From Anaerolineae bacterium (GTDB lineage: Bacteria > Chloroflexota > Anaerolineae > Anaerolineales > Anaerolineaceae): a stretch of DNA of 64,000 nucleotides. Every line of letters starts with the position of its first letter. The first letter of the stretch is position 1. The notes beneath the pieces were generated by a model. The model saw only the letters and a program-made list of their open reading frames with translations, made no database searches and was not told the origin of the DNA. The stretch spans positions 124,001-188,000 of the forward strand of contig JABUFD010000002.1 in the NCBI GenBank assembly GCA_013314735.1, given 5' to 3'. The position numbers and the translations under genes are program-made. Below are positions 15,888-24,127 of the stretch, piece after piece.

Positions 15888-17310
15888 GAGGGGCTCCTTC
15901 AAAGCGGTAGGCGATCTTCGCCAGGTCATATGCCAGCAGGCGGGCGAGGGAAGCGCCATCGGTTTCATCCATCCGGCCAGCCAGGACCATACCGGCCAGC
16001 CAATCGCAGGCCACACGGCGCCAGACATCATGCCGGGCGGGAATGGAAAGGAAGGCACGTGTATCATCATTGAAGCCGGCGGTGTTGTACAGGCCGGCGG
16101 TTTCCATCACCTGGTCAAAGTAGCGCAGCATACCGTTCGGGCTGTCGTGGAACCACCACGGCGGACCGAGCTTGACCGCGGGATAGGCGCCTGCCAGGGT
16201 GGACAGCTCGCGGCTGTAGGGGTCTTCATCCACGCTGAACAGGATCAGGGTCAGGCGGGGATCATTGCCATAGGCTTCCAGCAGCCGTAGCAGGGGGCGG
16301 GTAAATTCGACCGGGATGGGGATATCAAAACCCTTGTCGCGCCCGAAGCGGTGCAGGATGTGCGGGTTGTGGTTGCGGTAGGCCCCGGCGTGAAGCTGCA
16401 TTACCAGGCCATCTTCCACCGACATGCGCGCAAATTCGATCAGCATGTGGGCCGTAAAGCGCGCTGTGTCCGATGGTTCAGCCGACTGCCCCAGGGCACG
16501 CTGGAAGATGCGTTCCCGTTCCGCCTGGCTGAGGTGTTCGGTGGCGGCGGTGAGTACGCCATGGTCGGCAGCATGAGCGCCCAACTGTTTAAAGAATACC
16601 CGTCGCTGCCAGAGGGCTTCGAGAAAGGTGCTGAAACTATCGATGCGCATGGCGCTGGCCTGTTCCAGGCGAGCCAGTTCCACGGGCCAGGCCGGATCAT
16701 GCAGGTTGAGGAGGGCGTCCGGGCGGTAGGTGGGGAAAATCCGGCGGCCAACCGGGTCCTGCCGCGCGGTTTGGAGCGGTACCAGGTCATCAGCGGCGGC
16801 ATCGGTGGTGCACAGGATTTCGATGTTGAGCGAATCCAGCAGGGCGCGCGGGCGGAAGGCCGGGGCAGTCAGGCGTTCACTGATGTGGTCATACAGGCGC
16901 TGGGCGTTGGCCGCGCCGGGTTTTTCCGTCACCCCCAGGATTTCGACCAGTTCGTGGTCGATCCATCCGCCGGAGGGCGTTCCCTGGAAGAGGTGGTAGT
17001 GTTCGCAGAACAACTGCCAGATCTTGCGGTGGTCGGTTTCGGTGGCACCGCCATCGATGCGCGGTACGCCGAGTTGTTCCAGCGGAACACCCTGGGAATA
17101 GAGCATGCGGAAGACGTAATGGTCGGGGATGATCAGCAGCTCCGCCGGGCTGCCCAGGGTTGCCGCAGGGTCTGCGAACAGGCGCGGGTCGACGTGGCCG
17201 TGGGGGGAGACAATCGGCAGGTCTTTGACTGCCTGGTATAGGGTACGCGCCAGGCGGCGCCGGGTGGGTTCGGGTGAAAAGTAACGGTCGGGGTTCAGGG
17301 TCCAGGTCAT
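15880..17310 (-). CDS. uxaC: Uronate (glucuronate/galacturonate) isomerase
   Basis: A 476-residue amidohydrolase-superfamily enzyme. Features: SPHGHVDPRLFAD (metal-binding HxH), WQLFCEHYHLFQGTPSG, EILCTTDAAADDL, GLVMQLHAGAYRNHN, and KLGPPWWFHDSPNGM. It isomerises D-glucuronate to fructuronate and D-galacturonate to tagaturonate. ATG overlaps the stop of the LacI gene as ATGA. Length is normal for the family. Confidence 0.95.
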   Translation of the reverse strand: MTWTLNPDRYFSPEPTRRRLARTLYQAVKDLPIVSPHGHVDPRLFADPAATLGSPAELLIIPDHYVFRMLYSQGVPLEQLGVPRIDGGATETDHRKIWQLFCEHYHLFQGTPSGGWIDHELVEILGVTEKPGAANAQRLYDHISERLTAPAFRPRALLDSLNIEILCTTDAAADDLVPLQTARQDPVGRRIFPTYRPDALLNLHDPAWPVELARLEQASAMRIDSFSTFLEALWQRRVFFKQLGAHAADHGVLTAATEHLSQAERERIFQRALGQSAEPSDTARFTAHMLIEFARMSVEDGLVMQLHAGAYRNHNPHILHRFGRDKGFDIPIPVEFTRPLLRLLEAYGNDPRLTLILFSVDEDPYSRELSTLAGAYPAVKLGPPWWFHDSPNGMLRYFDQVMETAGLYNTAGFNDDTRAFLSIPARHDVWRRVACDWLAGMVLAGRMDETDGASLARLLAYDLAKIAYRFEGAPHA

Positions 17311-18347
17311 TGGATGGGAGCTCCTTTGGCATTTGGTGTGGCGGTGGATTCACGCTCCACCAGGCGGGGGGTGAGGCGGATGGTTTCGGGCTGAAGGCGC
17401 CGGTCGGTGAGCATGTCGAGCATCATCACTGCGCCGCGCCGGCCCATTTCGTATTTGGGGATGTCGACTGTGGTCAGCGAAGGGGTTACCAGCGAAGCAA
17501 GGGTGATGTTATCATGGCTGGCAAGCGACAACCGGCCGGGTACAGCAATCCCCAGTTCGGCGCAGGCGCGCAGCAAACCCGCCGCGCGGACATCGTTGTA
17601 GACCACGAGGGCGGTTAACTCAGGATGTGCCTGCAGATAGGGTTTACCGGCGGTGTAGGCGGCGTCGAGCTGGGCGCCGGTGTGCAGCATCCAGCCCGGT
17701 TCCACCGGCAGGCCAGCCTGGTGCATGGCACGCAGGTACCCCTGGCGGCGGTTTTCGCTGGAGCGGGAAACCGGCATCCCCAGGATCATCCCGATGCGCT
17801 TGTGGCCGCACTCGACCAGGTGGCGCACCGCGCTTTCGGTGCCTTCGGCGTCATCGATCAATACATTGCCGGCGTGGGGGTGGATGAATTCGCGGTTGAG
17901 CAGGATCACCGGGCGCAATTGGCTGCAAATTTCAGCCAGTTGCTGGTCTTCCATGCGCGAGGAGCAGATGATCAGGCCGTCGATCCACAGGCTGAAGAGG
18001 GACTGGATGCGGCGGTATTCGGTGGCGGGGTCTTCGTTGGTATCAACCAGGAACACATGGTAATCCCGCGCGCTGGTAAGGTCCTTGATGCCGTGCAGAA
18101 CAGCGGCATAAAACTCGTTGTCGATGGTGGGCACCACCACCCCGAAGGTGCGGGTACGCTGCCCGGCGTTGGCCAGCCCACGGGCGATGCCGCTGGGGCG
18201 GTAGCCCAGCTGCTGGGCGGTGGTGAGGATGCGCTCCCGGGTGGCGATGCTGATGCCGGGCAGGTCATTGATGGCGCGCGACACCGTCTGGCGGGAAACA
18301 CCCGCAGCGGCGGCAACATCATCGATGGTGACCCGTTTGTCCTTCAT
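17307..18347 (-). CDS. LacI family transcriptional regulator of the uronate operon
   Basis: A 346-residue repressor: N-terminal HTH VTIDDVAAAAGVSRQTVSRAIND, then a periplasmic-binding-protein-like effector domain (VVPTIDNEFYAAVLHGI, SRSSENRRQGYLRAM). It is the first gene of the four-gene operon. The start at 18347 follows GAGGTG; earlier in-frame codons lack a ribosome site. The operator at 18370-18385 lies about 23 bases upstream of its own start, which indicates autoregulation. The inducer is probably a uronate or a pathway intermediate (inference). Confidence 0.9.
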   Translation of the reverse strand: MKDKRVTIDDVAAAAGVSRQTVSRAINDLPGISIATRERILTTAQQLGYRPSGIARGLANAGQRTRTFGVVVPTIDNEFYAAVLHGIKDLTSARDYHVFLVDTNEDPATEYRRIQSLFSLWIDGLIICSSRMEDQQLAEICSQLRPVILLNREFIHPHAGNVLIDDAEGTESAVRHLVECGHKRIGMILGMPVSRSSENRRQGYLRAMHQAGLPVEPGWMLHTGAQLDAAYTAGKPYLQAHPELTALVVYNDVRAAGLLRACAELGIAVPGRLSLASHDNITLASLVTPSLTTVDIPKYEMGRRGAVMMLDMLTDRRLQPETIRLTPRLVERESTATPNAKGAPIQ

Positions 18348-18369
18348 GCCAACACACCTCATCCGGTTT

Positions 18370-18385
18370 ACGTGAGCGCTCACGT
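18370..18385. promoter_or_regulatory. Perfect palindromic LacI-type operator
   Basis: ACGTGAGC/GCTCACGT is a perfect 16-bp palindrome with the central CG of LacI-family operators. It is located in the leader of the lacI-uxaC-uxaE-SDR operon. Confidence 0.8.
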
Positions 18386-18491
18386 TTTCGAGTTGATGGT
18401 AACAGGAAGGGTAGGGGATGTCAAGGTGGGCGGTTTCACATTTCCATCCAGCATCCGCCGGGAGATAACTGAGAATATTTATATAAAAACC

Positions 18492-18520
18492 TTGAAAAAT
18501 CAGCCGCTTTTGGGTATGCT
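18492..18520 (+). promoter_or_regulatory. Promoter of the YeeE/YedE pair
   Basis: TTGAAA (18492-18497), 17-base spacer, TATGCT (18515-18520). It is 42 bases upstream of the first gene. Confidence 0.55.
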
Positions 18521-18561
18521 ATAGCCATAGTACAGGAACGAATTCGCATTGGAGGTAGTGT

Positions 18562-19083
18562 ATGCTGACATGGCTGCAGGAAACAACCTGGTCGCCCTAT
18601 ATTGTGGGGATTGGGATCGGGATATTAAGCTGGTTGACGCTGTTGATCTCAAAAAAGCCGATTGGCTGTTCGACGACCTTCGCGCGTACGGCCGGGATGA
18701 TCGAGAAGCTGTTCGCAGGGAAGAAGGTGGACGCGAAGGAATATTACCGCGAGGTGAAGCCGACCGTGGACTGGCAGTTCATGCTGGTGATCGGGATCAT
18801 CATCGGGGCGTTCCTTTCGGCGCGGTTGTCGGGTGACTTCCAGGCGCAGTGGGTGCCGCCGGTGTGGGCGACCGCCTTTGGCAGCAGCCGCCTGCTGCGG
18901 CTGGGGGCGGCGCTGCTGGGAGGCATCCTGCTGGGGTTCGGCTCACGCTGGGCCGATGGCTGCACCAGCGGGCACGGCATCAGCGGAACGATGCAGCTGG
19001 GGGTGGGCAGCTGGATTTCGGCGATCTGCTTCTTCATCGGGGGCATCCTGATGGCGTTCTTTGTGTTTGGCGTTCTGGCGTAG
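18562..19083 (+). CDS. YeeE/YedE family membrane protein (first half)
   Basis: A 173-residue membrane protein with four to five helices and the two cysteine motifs KKPIGCSTTF and ADGCTSGHGISG of the DUF395 sulfur-transport family (TsuA-like thiosulfate channels have such Cys sites). It is followed by a second gene carrying the other half of the fold. ATG follows GGAGGTAGTGT. The transported species (thiosulfate or another sulfur compound) is inferred from the family. Confidence 0.85.
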   Translation: MLTWLQETTWSPYIVGIGIGILSWLTLLISKKPIGCSTTFARTAGMIEKLFAGKKVDAKEYYREVKPTVDWQFMLVIGIIIGAFLSARLSGDFQAQWVPPVWATAFGSSRLLRLGAALLGGILLGFGSRWADGCTSGHGISGTMQLGVGSWISAICFFIGGILMAFFVFGVLA

Positions 19084-19090
19084 GCGGTGG

Positions 19091-19651
19091 ATGATGATGA
19101 CTGCAAAGAAAAAATTTGATTTTTCCCAGTTGTTATGGGGGTTGTTGTTCGGGATCATCTTTGGTTTCCTGCTGCAAAAGGGCGGTGCGACCCGGTATGA
19201 TGTGATCGTGGGGCAGCTGCTGCTGACCGATTTCACCGTGCTGAAGATCATGATGTCGGCGGTGGTGACGGGCATGCTGGGGATCCACCTGATGCGCAAA
19301 TTGGGCTGGGTGCAGTTCACGCCCAAGGCAGGCTCCTGGGGCAAGAACGTGATCGGCGGTTTGATCTTTGGGCTGGGGTTTGCCCTGCTGGGGTACTGCC
19401 CGGGGACGATTGCCGGCGCGGTTGGCAATGGGTACCTGGATGCGGCGGTGGGGGGACTGGCCGGGATCGTGATCGGTTCCGGGCTGTTGGCGGCGCTGTA
19501 TCCCAAACTGCGCAAGGGTATCCTGGCCAAGGGCGATTACGGCACGCTGACCCTGCCGCAGCTGCTGAAGGTGAATGAATGGGCTGTGATCCTGCCGCTT
19601 TCAGTGATCATTGTGGTGGGATTGTACCTGCTGGAGGCGGTGGGGTTGTAG
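19091..19651 (+). CDS. YeeE/YedE family membrane protein (second half)
   Basis: A 186-residue partner with helices throughout and the third cysteine motif FALLGYCPGTIAGA. The two-gene arrangement matches the split form of YeeE/YedE, which together equal one full-length protein. Starts MMMTAKKKFDF after AGGCGG, 7 bases behind the first gene. Several adjacent ATG codons (19091, 19094, 19097) make the exact start uncertain. Confidence 0.83.
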   Translation: MMMTAKKKFDFSQLLWGLLFGIIFGFLLQKGGATRYDVIVGQLLLTDFTVLKIMMSAVVTGMLGIHLMRKLGWVQFTPKAGSWGKNVIGGLIFGLGFALLGYCPGTIAGAVGNGYLDAAVGGLAGIVIGSGLLAALYPKLRKGILAKGDYGTLTLPQLLKVNEWAVILPLSVIIVVGLYLLEAVGL

Positions 19652-19676
19652 GGTTCAGCGACTGGTAGAATACAAT

Positions 19677-19717
19677 GCCGTCCATCCGCATGGCGGAGCG
19701 CCCAGCGGATGGACGGC
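19677..19717 (+). terminator. Large hairpin after the YeeE/YedE pair
   Basis: A perfect 13-bp stem (GCCGTCCATCCGC and complement, arms 19677-19689 and 19705-19717) with a 15-base loop. There is no T-tract, so a terminator role is only probable. Confidence 0.45.
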
Positions 19718-19806
19718 GAGTTACCGTTAATATTCTGCAGCCCCTTACTTTTTTTGAGGTTACAGTTCAATGTTGTCGGTGAAACCTGTCATGCGCCAGT
19801 GCCGAT

Positions 19807-20259
19807 TTAACCGCGTTCTGTCCATTGTTCACGGATCCATCCCAGCGCGTCACCGGGGGTTCCGATGCGCAGGCCACTGCGGCGGGAGACTTCGGGGTCA
19901 TCGATGAAATGACGGGTATTGAGCGTGACGAGGAAATCTGTACGGGATTGCACCGCGGCGGCGAGGATCGGTGCATCGTTCGCATGGGCGATCCATCCAA
20001 GGCATGCCTTTACCTCGGAGAATTCCGGATCACGTCGGATGCGAATGCGAGCCTGCAGGATCATTTCACGGACAAAGGGAAGGACGGCAGGCACCTTGCG
20101 GGCGAGGTTGCGCTCCACCTCTGCGATCATCTGTTCTGATACGGTTATGACGATTTTCTCATCTTCTGCCAGCAACAGGAGCGCGCGGGCGGCACCATTG
20201 GGGGAGATCAATCCGCTGAGCAGGGCGCTGCTGTCGAAGAACAGGTCATTTTTCGACAT
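19807..20259 (-). CDS. PIN-domain ribonuclease, putative toxin
   Basis: A 150-residue PIN domain of the type called putative toxin-antitoxin component. Acidic residues are in place: FFDSSALLSG (first Asp), SEQMIAEVERN (Glu), HANDAPILAAA (Asp), and LVTLNTRHF near the end. Such proteins cleave RNA and normally overlap an upstream antitoxin gene. Here the sequence upstream is the tail of a broken Rhs copy, and only a 29-codon reading frame overlapping the start remains where an antitoxin would be. ATG at 20259 lacks a strong Shine-Dalgarno. Confidence 0.78.
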   Translation of the reverse strand: MSKNDLFFDSSALLSGLISPNGAARALLLLAEDEKIVITVSEQMIAEVERNLARKVPAVLPFVREMILQARIRIRRDPEFSEVKACLGWIAHANDAPILAAAVQSRTDFLVTLNTRHFIDDPEVSRRSGLRIGTPGDALGWIREQWTERG

Positions 20260-20335
20260 AGTGTTGGCGGTAGTATTGTTCGCGTTCCTGGTCGAAGTAA
20301 AGGTGGATATAGAGGCCAATGCCCACTCGGATCAT
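20246..20335 (-). other. 29-codon reading frame overlapping the PIN gene start, possible antitoxin remnant
   Basis: In a frame different from the Rhs copy, MIRVGIGLYIHLYFDQ continues to EREQYYRQHYVEK and stops 13 bases inside the PIN gene, as antitoxin genes often do. Its first codons come from the Rhs hinge (the NDPSG coding bases), so it appears to be the C-terminus of an older gene now joined to Rhs sequence. Too short for a family assignment. Confidence 0.25.
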
Positions 20336-20559
20336 TGTACCGGATGGGACTCCACAAAACATACGCATATCGGTCCCAATCGCCGGCATTGCCGGGCTGC
20401 GGAATCAGGCTGTCCGCCTGGATGAAGTGCCCTAAAACGGGGTCAAACCAGCGCGCGATGTAATACGACAAACCTACCTCTTCTTCATAGCGTTGGCCAG
20501 TATACGTATAATCCGTTGGATTGGACCCGGTGGTAAAGCGTACCTCGCCGAAGGCGAAT

Positions 20560-20632
20560 GACCTGCTATCGCAGGTCAAATCGGAGTTTGAGCAAAGCTC
20601 AAACTCCACAAAGGCATTGCACAGCAATGCCT
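20560..20632. repeat. Hairpin triplet A in Rhs copy 4
   Basis: Three adjacent perfect hairpins: GACCTGC-TATC-GCAGGTC; an 11-bp stem from GGAGTTTGAGC with loop AAA; and AGGCATTGC-ACA-GCAATGCCT. It replaces the DNA for canonical GDIISRTDYT in the Rhs core while keeping the frame open. Confidence 0.9.
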
Positions 20633-20676
20633 CATCGTTATCCGTGATGACGGAGGTGGAATTGAGGTGGTCGAAT

Positions 20677-20748
20677 GACCGGCTACCGCCGGTCAAAGGG
20701 GAGTTTTCGCAACGCGAAAACTCCATCAAGGCAATACGCAGTATTGAC
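20677..20748. repeat. Hairpin triplet B in Rhs copy 4
   Basis: Same architecture as triplet A with different arms: GACCGGC-TACC-GCCGGTC; an 11-bp stem from GGAGTTTTCGC with loop AAC; and a shorter hairpin CAATAC-GCA-GTATTG. It replaces DNA for canonical TDGVLNWLFS. Confidence 0.9.
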
Positions 20749-20904
20749 TCGCGCATGGCAAAGCGCCCCGTCGGGCCGGAGTAGTATTTGGTTTCGGTTA
20801 GGGTTGTGGTATGCATTTTTAAGGGAAAGAAGCAATAACTTACACCTTATACATATCCGTAATAGGATATATTTGCAGGATATATATAAAAAATTAGAAC
20901 TACT

Positions 20905-21591
20905 TTATTGTGCTTGAATCACATTGGGGTATAAATCCGATAATTTTCCGTATCCTTTCCATACATACAAATAATCGCGAAAATTTGTAATAGAAAAATT
21001 CGCGGATGCAAGATCATGTTCAATCCAGGATTGAACATGATCAGTTTCTAGTAATATTAAACTGGCAACTCTTGCATCATCATCGATGATGAGGTCTTCA
21101 CCGTGTATGGTTGGACCAGCGAGGACAACAATTCCAGCGTTTTTAAAAAGAAAAGTAATATACAAATCTGGTTCTCTTGGAGTTTCCTTTTTAACAGTAT
21201 AAAGTGATTCAGGTTCACCAAATTGAGATATCAGGCGTCCCAGTTTCAGATAAGGAAAAATCAGTGTAATTTTTTTCAGACTGTCGTTCTCAAAGTAAAA
21301 CCAAAACGAATCTCCATACTTCTGATCAATTTGGTAAACATACTCGGTTCCATTATCTCTTTCTCGAATGATTGGATTTTGAGTAGCATTATTATCTAAG
21401 TAATCAGAATTATTCATTATGGACGTTACATCGGAGATTGTTGACGTTCCAACCTCCAGATTAAAAAAAATTGGGTTTTCTGAATCTATAAACGAAATAT
21501 TTTTTAGTATTTCATCGTTCAGATCGATTTTGCCATATAAGCAACATGAGGTAATCAATATAGACAAAATGAAATATAGAAGTTTTTTCAT
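20905..21591 (-). CDS. Putative lipoprotein, candidate immunity to the zincin tip
   Basis: A 228-residue protein with an N-terminal signal and lipobox-like SILITSC (Cys16), predicted to be anchored outside the cytoplasmic membrane. The rest (beta-rich, acidic) matches no family I recognise. It starts 7 bases after the stop of the Rhs copy with the HELAH tip. A small gene immediately behind an Rhs tip is the usual place of the immunity gene. AT-rich compared with the chromosome. Immunity is inferred from position only. Confidence 0.6.
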   Translation of the reverse strand: MKKLLYFILSILITSCCLYGKIDLNDEILKNISFIDSENPIFFNLEVGTSTISDVTSIMNNSDYLDNNATQNPIIRERDNGTEYVYQIDQKYGDSFWFYFENDSLKKITLIFPYLKLGRLISQFGEPESLYTVKKETPREPDLYITFLFKNAGIVVLAGPTIHGEDLIIDDDARVASLILLETDHVQSWIEHDLASANFSITNFRDYLYVWKGYGKLSDLYPNVIQAQ

Positions 21592-21598
21592 AAGACCC

Positions 21599-22792
21599 CT
21601 ATGGGCTTGTTAAAGTGATTATAGAATTTAGGTATAAGCGGATAACTTCGGGAACAATTTTTGTGCTATTGTTTGTAAAAATATACTGCCAGGAATCTGC
21701 AAAATAATCTGCCTGTCCAAAGTTGCCATACACCGTTTGCGAACCAGTAGATGTATCGACGATCAATAAATTTTTACTATCCAGTGCTTTGTAAAACCAA
21801 TAACCGGTATCACCCATACCTCCAGGCTCCCACTTATTGGTAAATCGTAATCCATGCGGTGAAATTCCCACAAATTCGATCAACATGTCTGAGATTCCAC
21901 CTCCAAAAAAAGTGGCAGGCAGAACAGATTGGGAATTTGAATTGTTGTCAAATACATGAGCTAATTCATGTGAAATTGTGCCCGTAGAAACAGATGCAGA
22001 ATTCAACCATATTGTATGGGTAGGATATACACAATTATAATTTTGACATAGAAATTGAGGATGCTGATTAAAAACCGCATTCCCTAAGTTCTTACTGATC
22101 CAGGCATCACCATCTACTGGCGTGTTTGCATTTATATAATTGGACATTATGTTTCCTGCTGATAATATTTCTTTTAGTAAACTTTCGCTATAAACATTGT
22201 CTATACCCCATCCAAAACGGGCCTGGATTTCATTCAATAACAAACTTAAATCAACTTCCTGTGGTGTCATTTCGCCATCTAACAATGGGTCATTATTAGG
22301 CGGTTGTTCTAAAGTATGTCCACTCGGATCATTGTACCGAACCGGATTACCTAGCACATACGCATATCGGTCCCAATCACCAGCATTGCCGGGCTGCGGA
22401 ATCAGGCTGTCCGCCTGGATGAAGTGCCCTAAAACGGGGTCAAACCAGCGCGCGACGTAATACGACAAACCTACTTCTTCTTCGTAACGCTGGCCGGAGT
22501 AGGTGTAGTCGGTTGGGTTGGACCCGGTAGTAAAGCGTACCTCGCCAAAGGCGGTGTAGTCGGTACGGTTCACGTACGAAAAGCTTTCGCTTTTCGACCT
22601 GGAGTTTGAGCTTTGCTCAAACTCCACAAAGGCATTGCACAGCAATGCCTCATCGTTATCGGTGATGACGGAGGTGGAGTTCAGATGGTCGGAAAAGAGC
22701 CAGTACAGGACTTCCTCCACGCGCATGGCAAAGCGCCCCGTCGGGCCGGAATAGTATTTGGTTTCGGTTTGGGTTGCGCCTTCCACTTTCAA
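21599..22792 (-). CDS. Orphan Rhs core copy 3 with zinc-metallopeptidase-like tip
   Basis: A 397-residue frame. Residues 1-158 are Rhs core (GRFAMR, DHLNSTSVITD, GQRYEEEVGLSYYVARWFDP, ADSLIPQPGN, hinge RYNDPSG). The remaining 240 residues are a unique tip with HELAH at 275-279 in TGTISHELAHVFDNN, an exact HExxH zinc motif. The Rhs homology starts abruptly at SIIDGV near 22840, just after the upstream lipoprotein gene, so no N-terminus, signal or proper start exists (TTG at 22792 is the first usable codon). It looks like a displaced tip cassette that would need recombination with a full rhs gene to be delivered. Confidence 0.75.
   Translation of the reverse strand: MKVEGATQTETKYYSGPTGRFAMRVEEVLYWLFSDHLNSTSVITDNDEALLCNAFVEFEQSSNSRSKSESFSYVNRTDYTAFGEVRFTTGSNPTDYTYSGQRYEEEVGLSYYVARWFDPVLGHFIQADSLIPQPGNAGDWDRYAYVLGNPVRYNDPSGHTLEQPPNNDPLLDGEMTPQEVDLSLLLNEIQARFGWGIDNVYSESLLKEILSAGNIMSNYINANTPVDGDAWISKNLGNAVFNQHPQFLCQNYNCVYPTHTIWLNSASVSTGTISHELAHVFDNNSNSQSVLPATFFGGGISDMLIEFVGISPHGLRFTNKWEPGGMGDTGYWFYKALDSKNLLIVDTSTGSQTVYGNFGQADYFADSWQYIFTNNSTKIVPEVIRLYLNSIITLTSP
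22577..22650. repeat. Hairpin triplet A in Rhs copy 3
   Basis: CGAAAAGC-TTTC-GCTTTTCG; the 11-bp stem GGAGTTTGAGC with loop TTT; and AGGCATTGC-ACA-GCAATGCCT. Hairpins 2 and 3 are those of copies 2 and 4, but the loop of hairpin 2 is the reverse complement (TTT for AAA), and hairpin 1 has unrelated arms. Confidence 0.9.
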
Positions 22793-22862
22793 CTCGTAAA
22801 TCCCCCCGACATAATAGGTGGTGACGCCGTCGATGATGGATAGATTCTTATTCTCAACTCTC

Positions 22863-24113
22863 TCATTCCACTTCTGTAGTGATGCTTGCTATAGGATTGG
22901 GTTTATATTTCCATAATAGCGGAAGATCTACAAAGGCAATTTGGTCCCCCGCCCTTGCTATTATACGCAGGGGTTCTTCATCTGATTCCAAGTCAGCAGG
23001 ATCGATATACATTTGAAATAACAAATAATCGTTTTCCCCCGCCATCATTCGCGGTACTCCTGCTTGAATTTGCCAATTCTCTACTGGTGAATACATATTT
23101 AAGCAACCATTACATATTGTGTTTTTTTGTTCAGGAGAATAGACGAAGTTCTTAATGCTCGAAAATGTTTGGTTATCTGGTGAAGAATTTACCTGCATCC
23201 ATTTGTTCTCATTAGAATTGTATTGATACACCTCGATTCCCAAATAAGGATCAAATTGAATTTCGTTGTTACTGATAATATTTAATACTAATTTTACATG
23301 TGATATGTCTGAGTGTAATAAGGAAGGAATAAGGTACGGATTATAATTTTTGGGGGCAAATAAGGTAAAGTTTTCATTTGCTTTTGCGATGATATCAGGT
23401 TCTATGTCTATCCCTGTCCATACATTGCTTAAGGTTTCATTTTTTTGGGGCAGGTAGTAATCAATAACTTTGCTAGCCACAAATTCGTCAGGTAAATAAT
23501 TTCCGGTTTTTGTGTCGATTTTGGTTGCTTTGACTGTCAATTTGTAGGTAAGGTTGCCTTGTGTATTTCCGACTGGTGGCGCAAATAATATGGTAATTAA
23601 ATACGCGTTAGGAAATAGCTCTCCAGTTTTCCCATCTGTATTACAGATCGAAACAAATTTTAGATATTCGCTATTGAACAACTGCTTATCAGGATTCATG
23701 ACGTAAAAAGGGACTTCGCTCCAGGTTTGTGTATCTGGGTCATAGAGCTCAAGTGATAGAGTTTGATCATCCATGAGCGTCATGAGATCATTACAATGGG
23801 GCACAATAGTAAACGTAAGCTGTGTCTCATGCCAAATTTCAAAGGAATTGGCTATAAAAATATCTTCAGGAATATCGATTGCCTCCTCGCAATGATTCTC
23901 AGGAGTTTCTAAGCACATCCCCCAATCATAAGATGCGAGAGGTAGAGCGATTTTGAATTGTGATTCATTATTTTCGGAATGAGGGTCGTATGAGGAGTTA
24001 TCTTCGTTAAGGGATATAGCCATGTCACCCACTTCAGTTGCATTTTGGTTTAGCAGGGAGCAGCCCATTAAGGCTAATGTTATAACTAAGATGGTAATTA
24101 ATTGTTTACCCAT
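22863..24113 (-). CDS. Putative lipoprotein, candidate immunity to Rhs tip 2
   Basis: A 416-residue exported protein: signal MGKQLITILVITLALMGC with lipobox LMGC (Cys18), then a large domain rich in beta-strand patterns and repeated phrases such as FDPYLGIEVYQYNSNENKW. No family is recognised. It begins 14 bases after the stop of the Rhs copy carrying tip 2 and is AT-rich. Assignment as immunity or partner protein is from position only. Confidence 0.55.
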   Translation of the reverse strand: MGKQLITILVITLALMGCSLLNQNATEVGDMAISLNEDNSSYDPHSENNESQFKIALPLASYDWGMCLETPENHCEEAIDIPEDIFIANSFEIWHETQLTFTIVPHCNDLMTLMDDQTLSLELYDPDTQTWSEVPFYVMNPDKQLFNSEYLKFVSICNTDGKTGELFPNAYLITILFAPPVGNTQGNLTYKLTVKATKIDTKTGNYLPDEFVASKVIDYYLPQKNETLSNVWTGIDIEPDIIAKANENFTLFAPKNYNPYLIPSLLHSDISHVKLVLNIISNNEIQFDPYLGIEVYQYNSNENKWMQVNSSPDNQTFSSIKNFVYSPEQKNTICNGCLNMYSPVENWQIQAGVPRMMAGENDYLLFQMYIDPADLESDEEPLRIIARAGDQIAFVDLPLLWKYKPNPIASITTEVE

Positions 24114-24127
24114 GTATCAACTCTTTC

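Larger units (their letters stand above)
20208..20816 (-). pseudogene. Truncated Rhs core copy 4, without its own tip
   Basis: An Rhs core fragment beginning near the TETKYYSGPTGRFAMR segment and ending at the hinge RYNDPSGH, after which the frame runs into unrelated sequence and the PIN gene. It has no N-terminal Rhs repeats, no signal peptide and no toxin domain. Two hairpin triplets (20560-20632 and 20677-20748) replace about ten canonical residues each. The core is nearly identical at the DNA level to copies 2 and 3. Confidence 0.8.

Noticed and set aside
13743-18524. Long open frames on the plus strand opposite the uronate operon (for example 15162-16073, 16351-17241, 17625-18524)
   Set aside because: They are shadows of high-GC coding sequence on the other strand: no ribosome sites, no domains, Gly/Ala/Gln-rich antisense composition.
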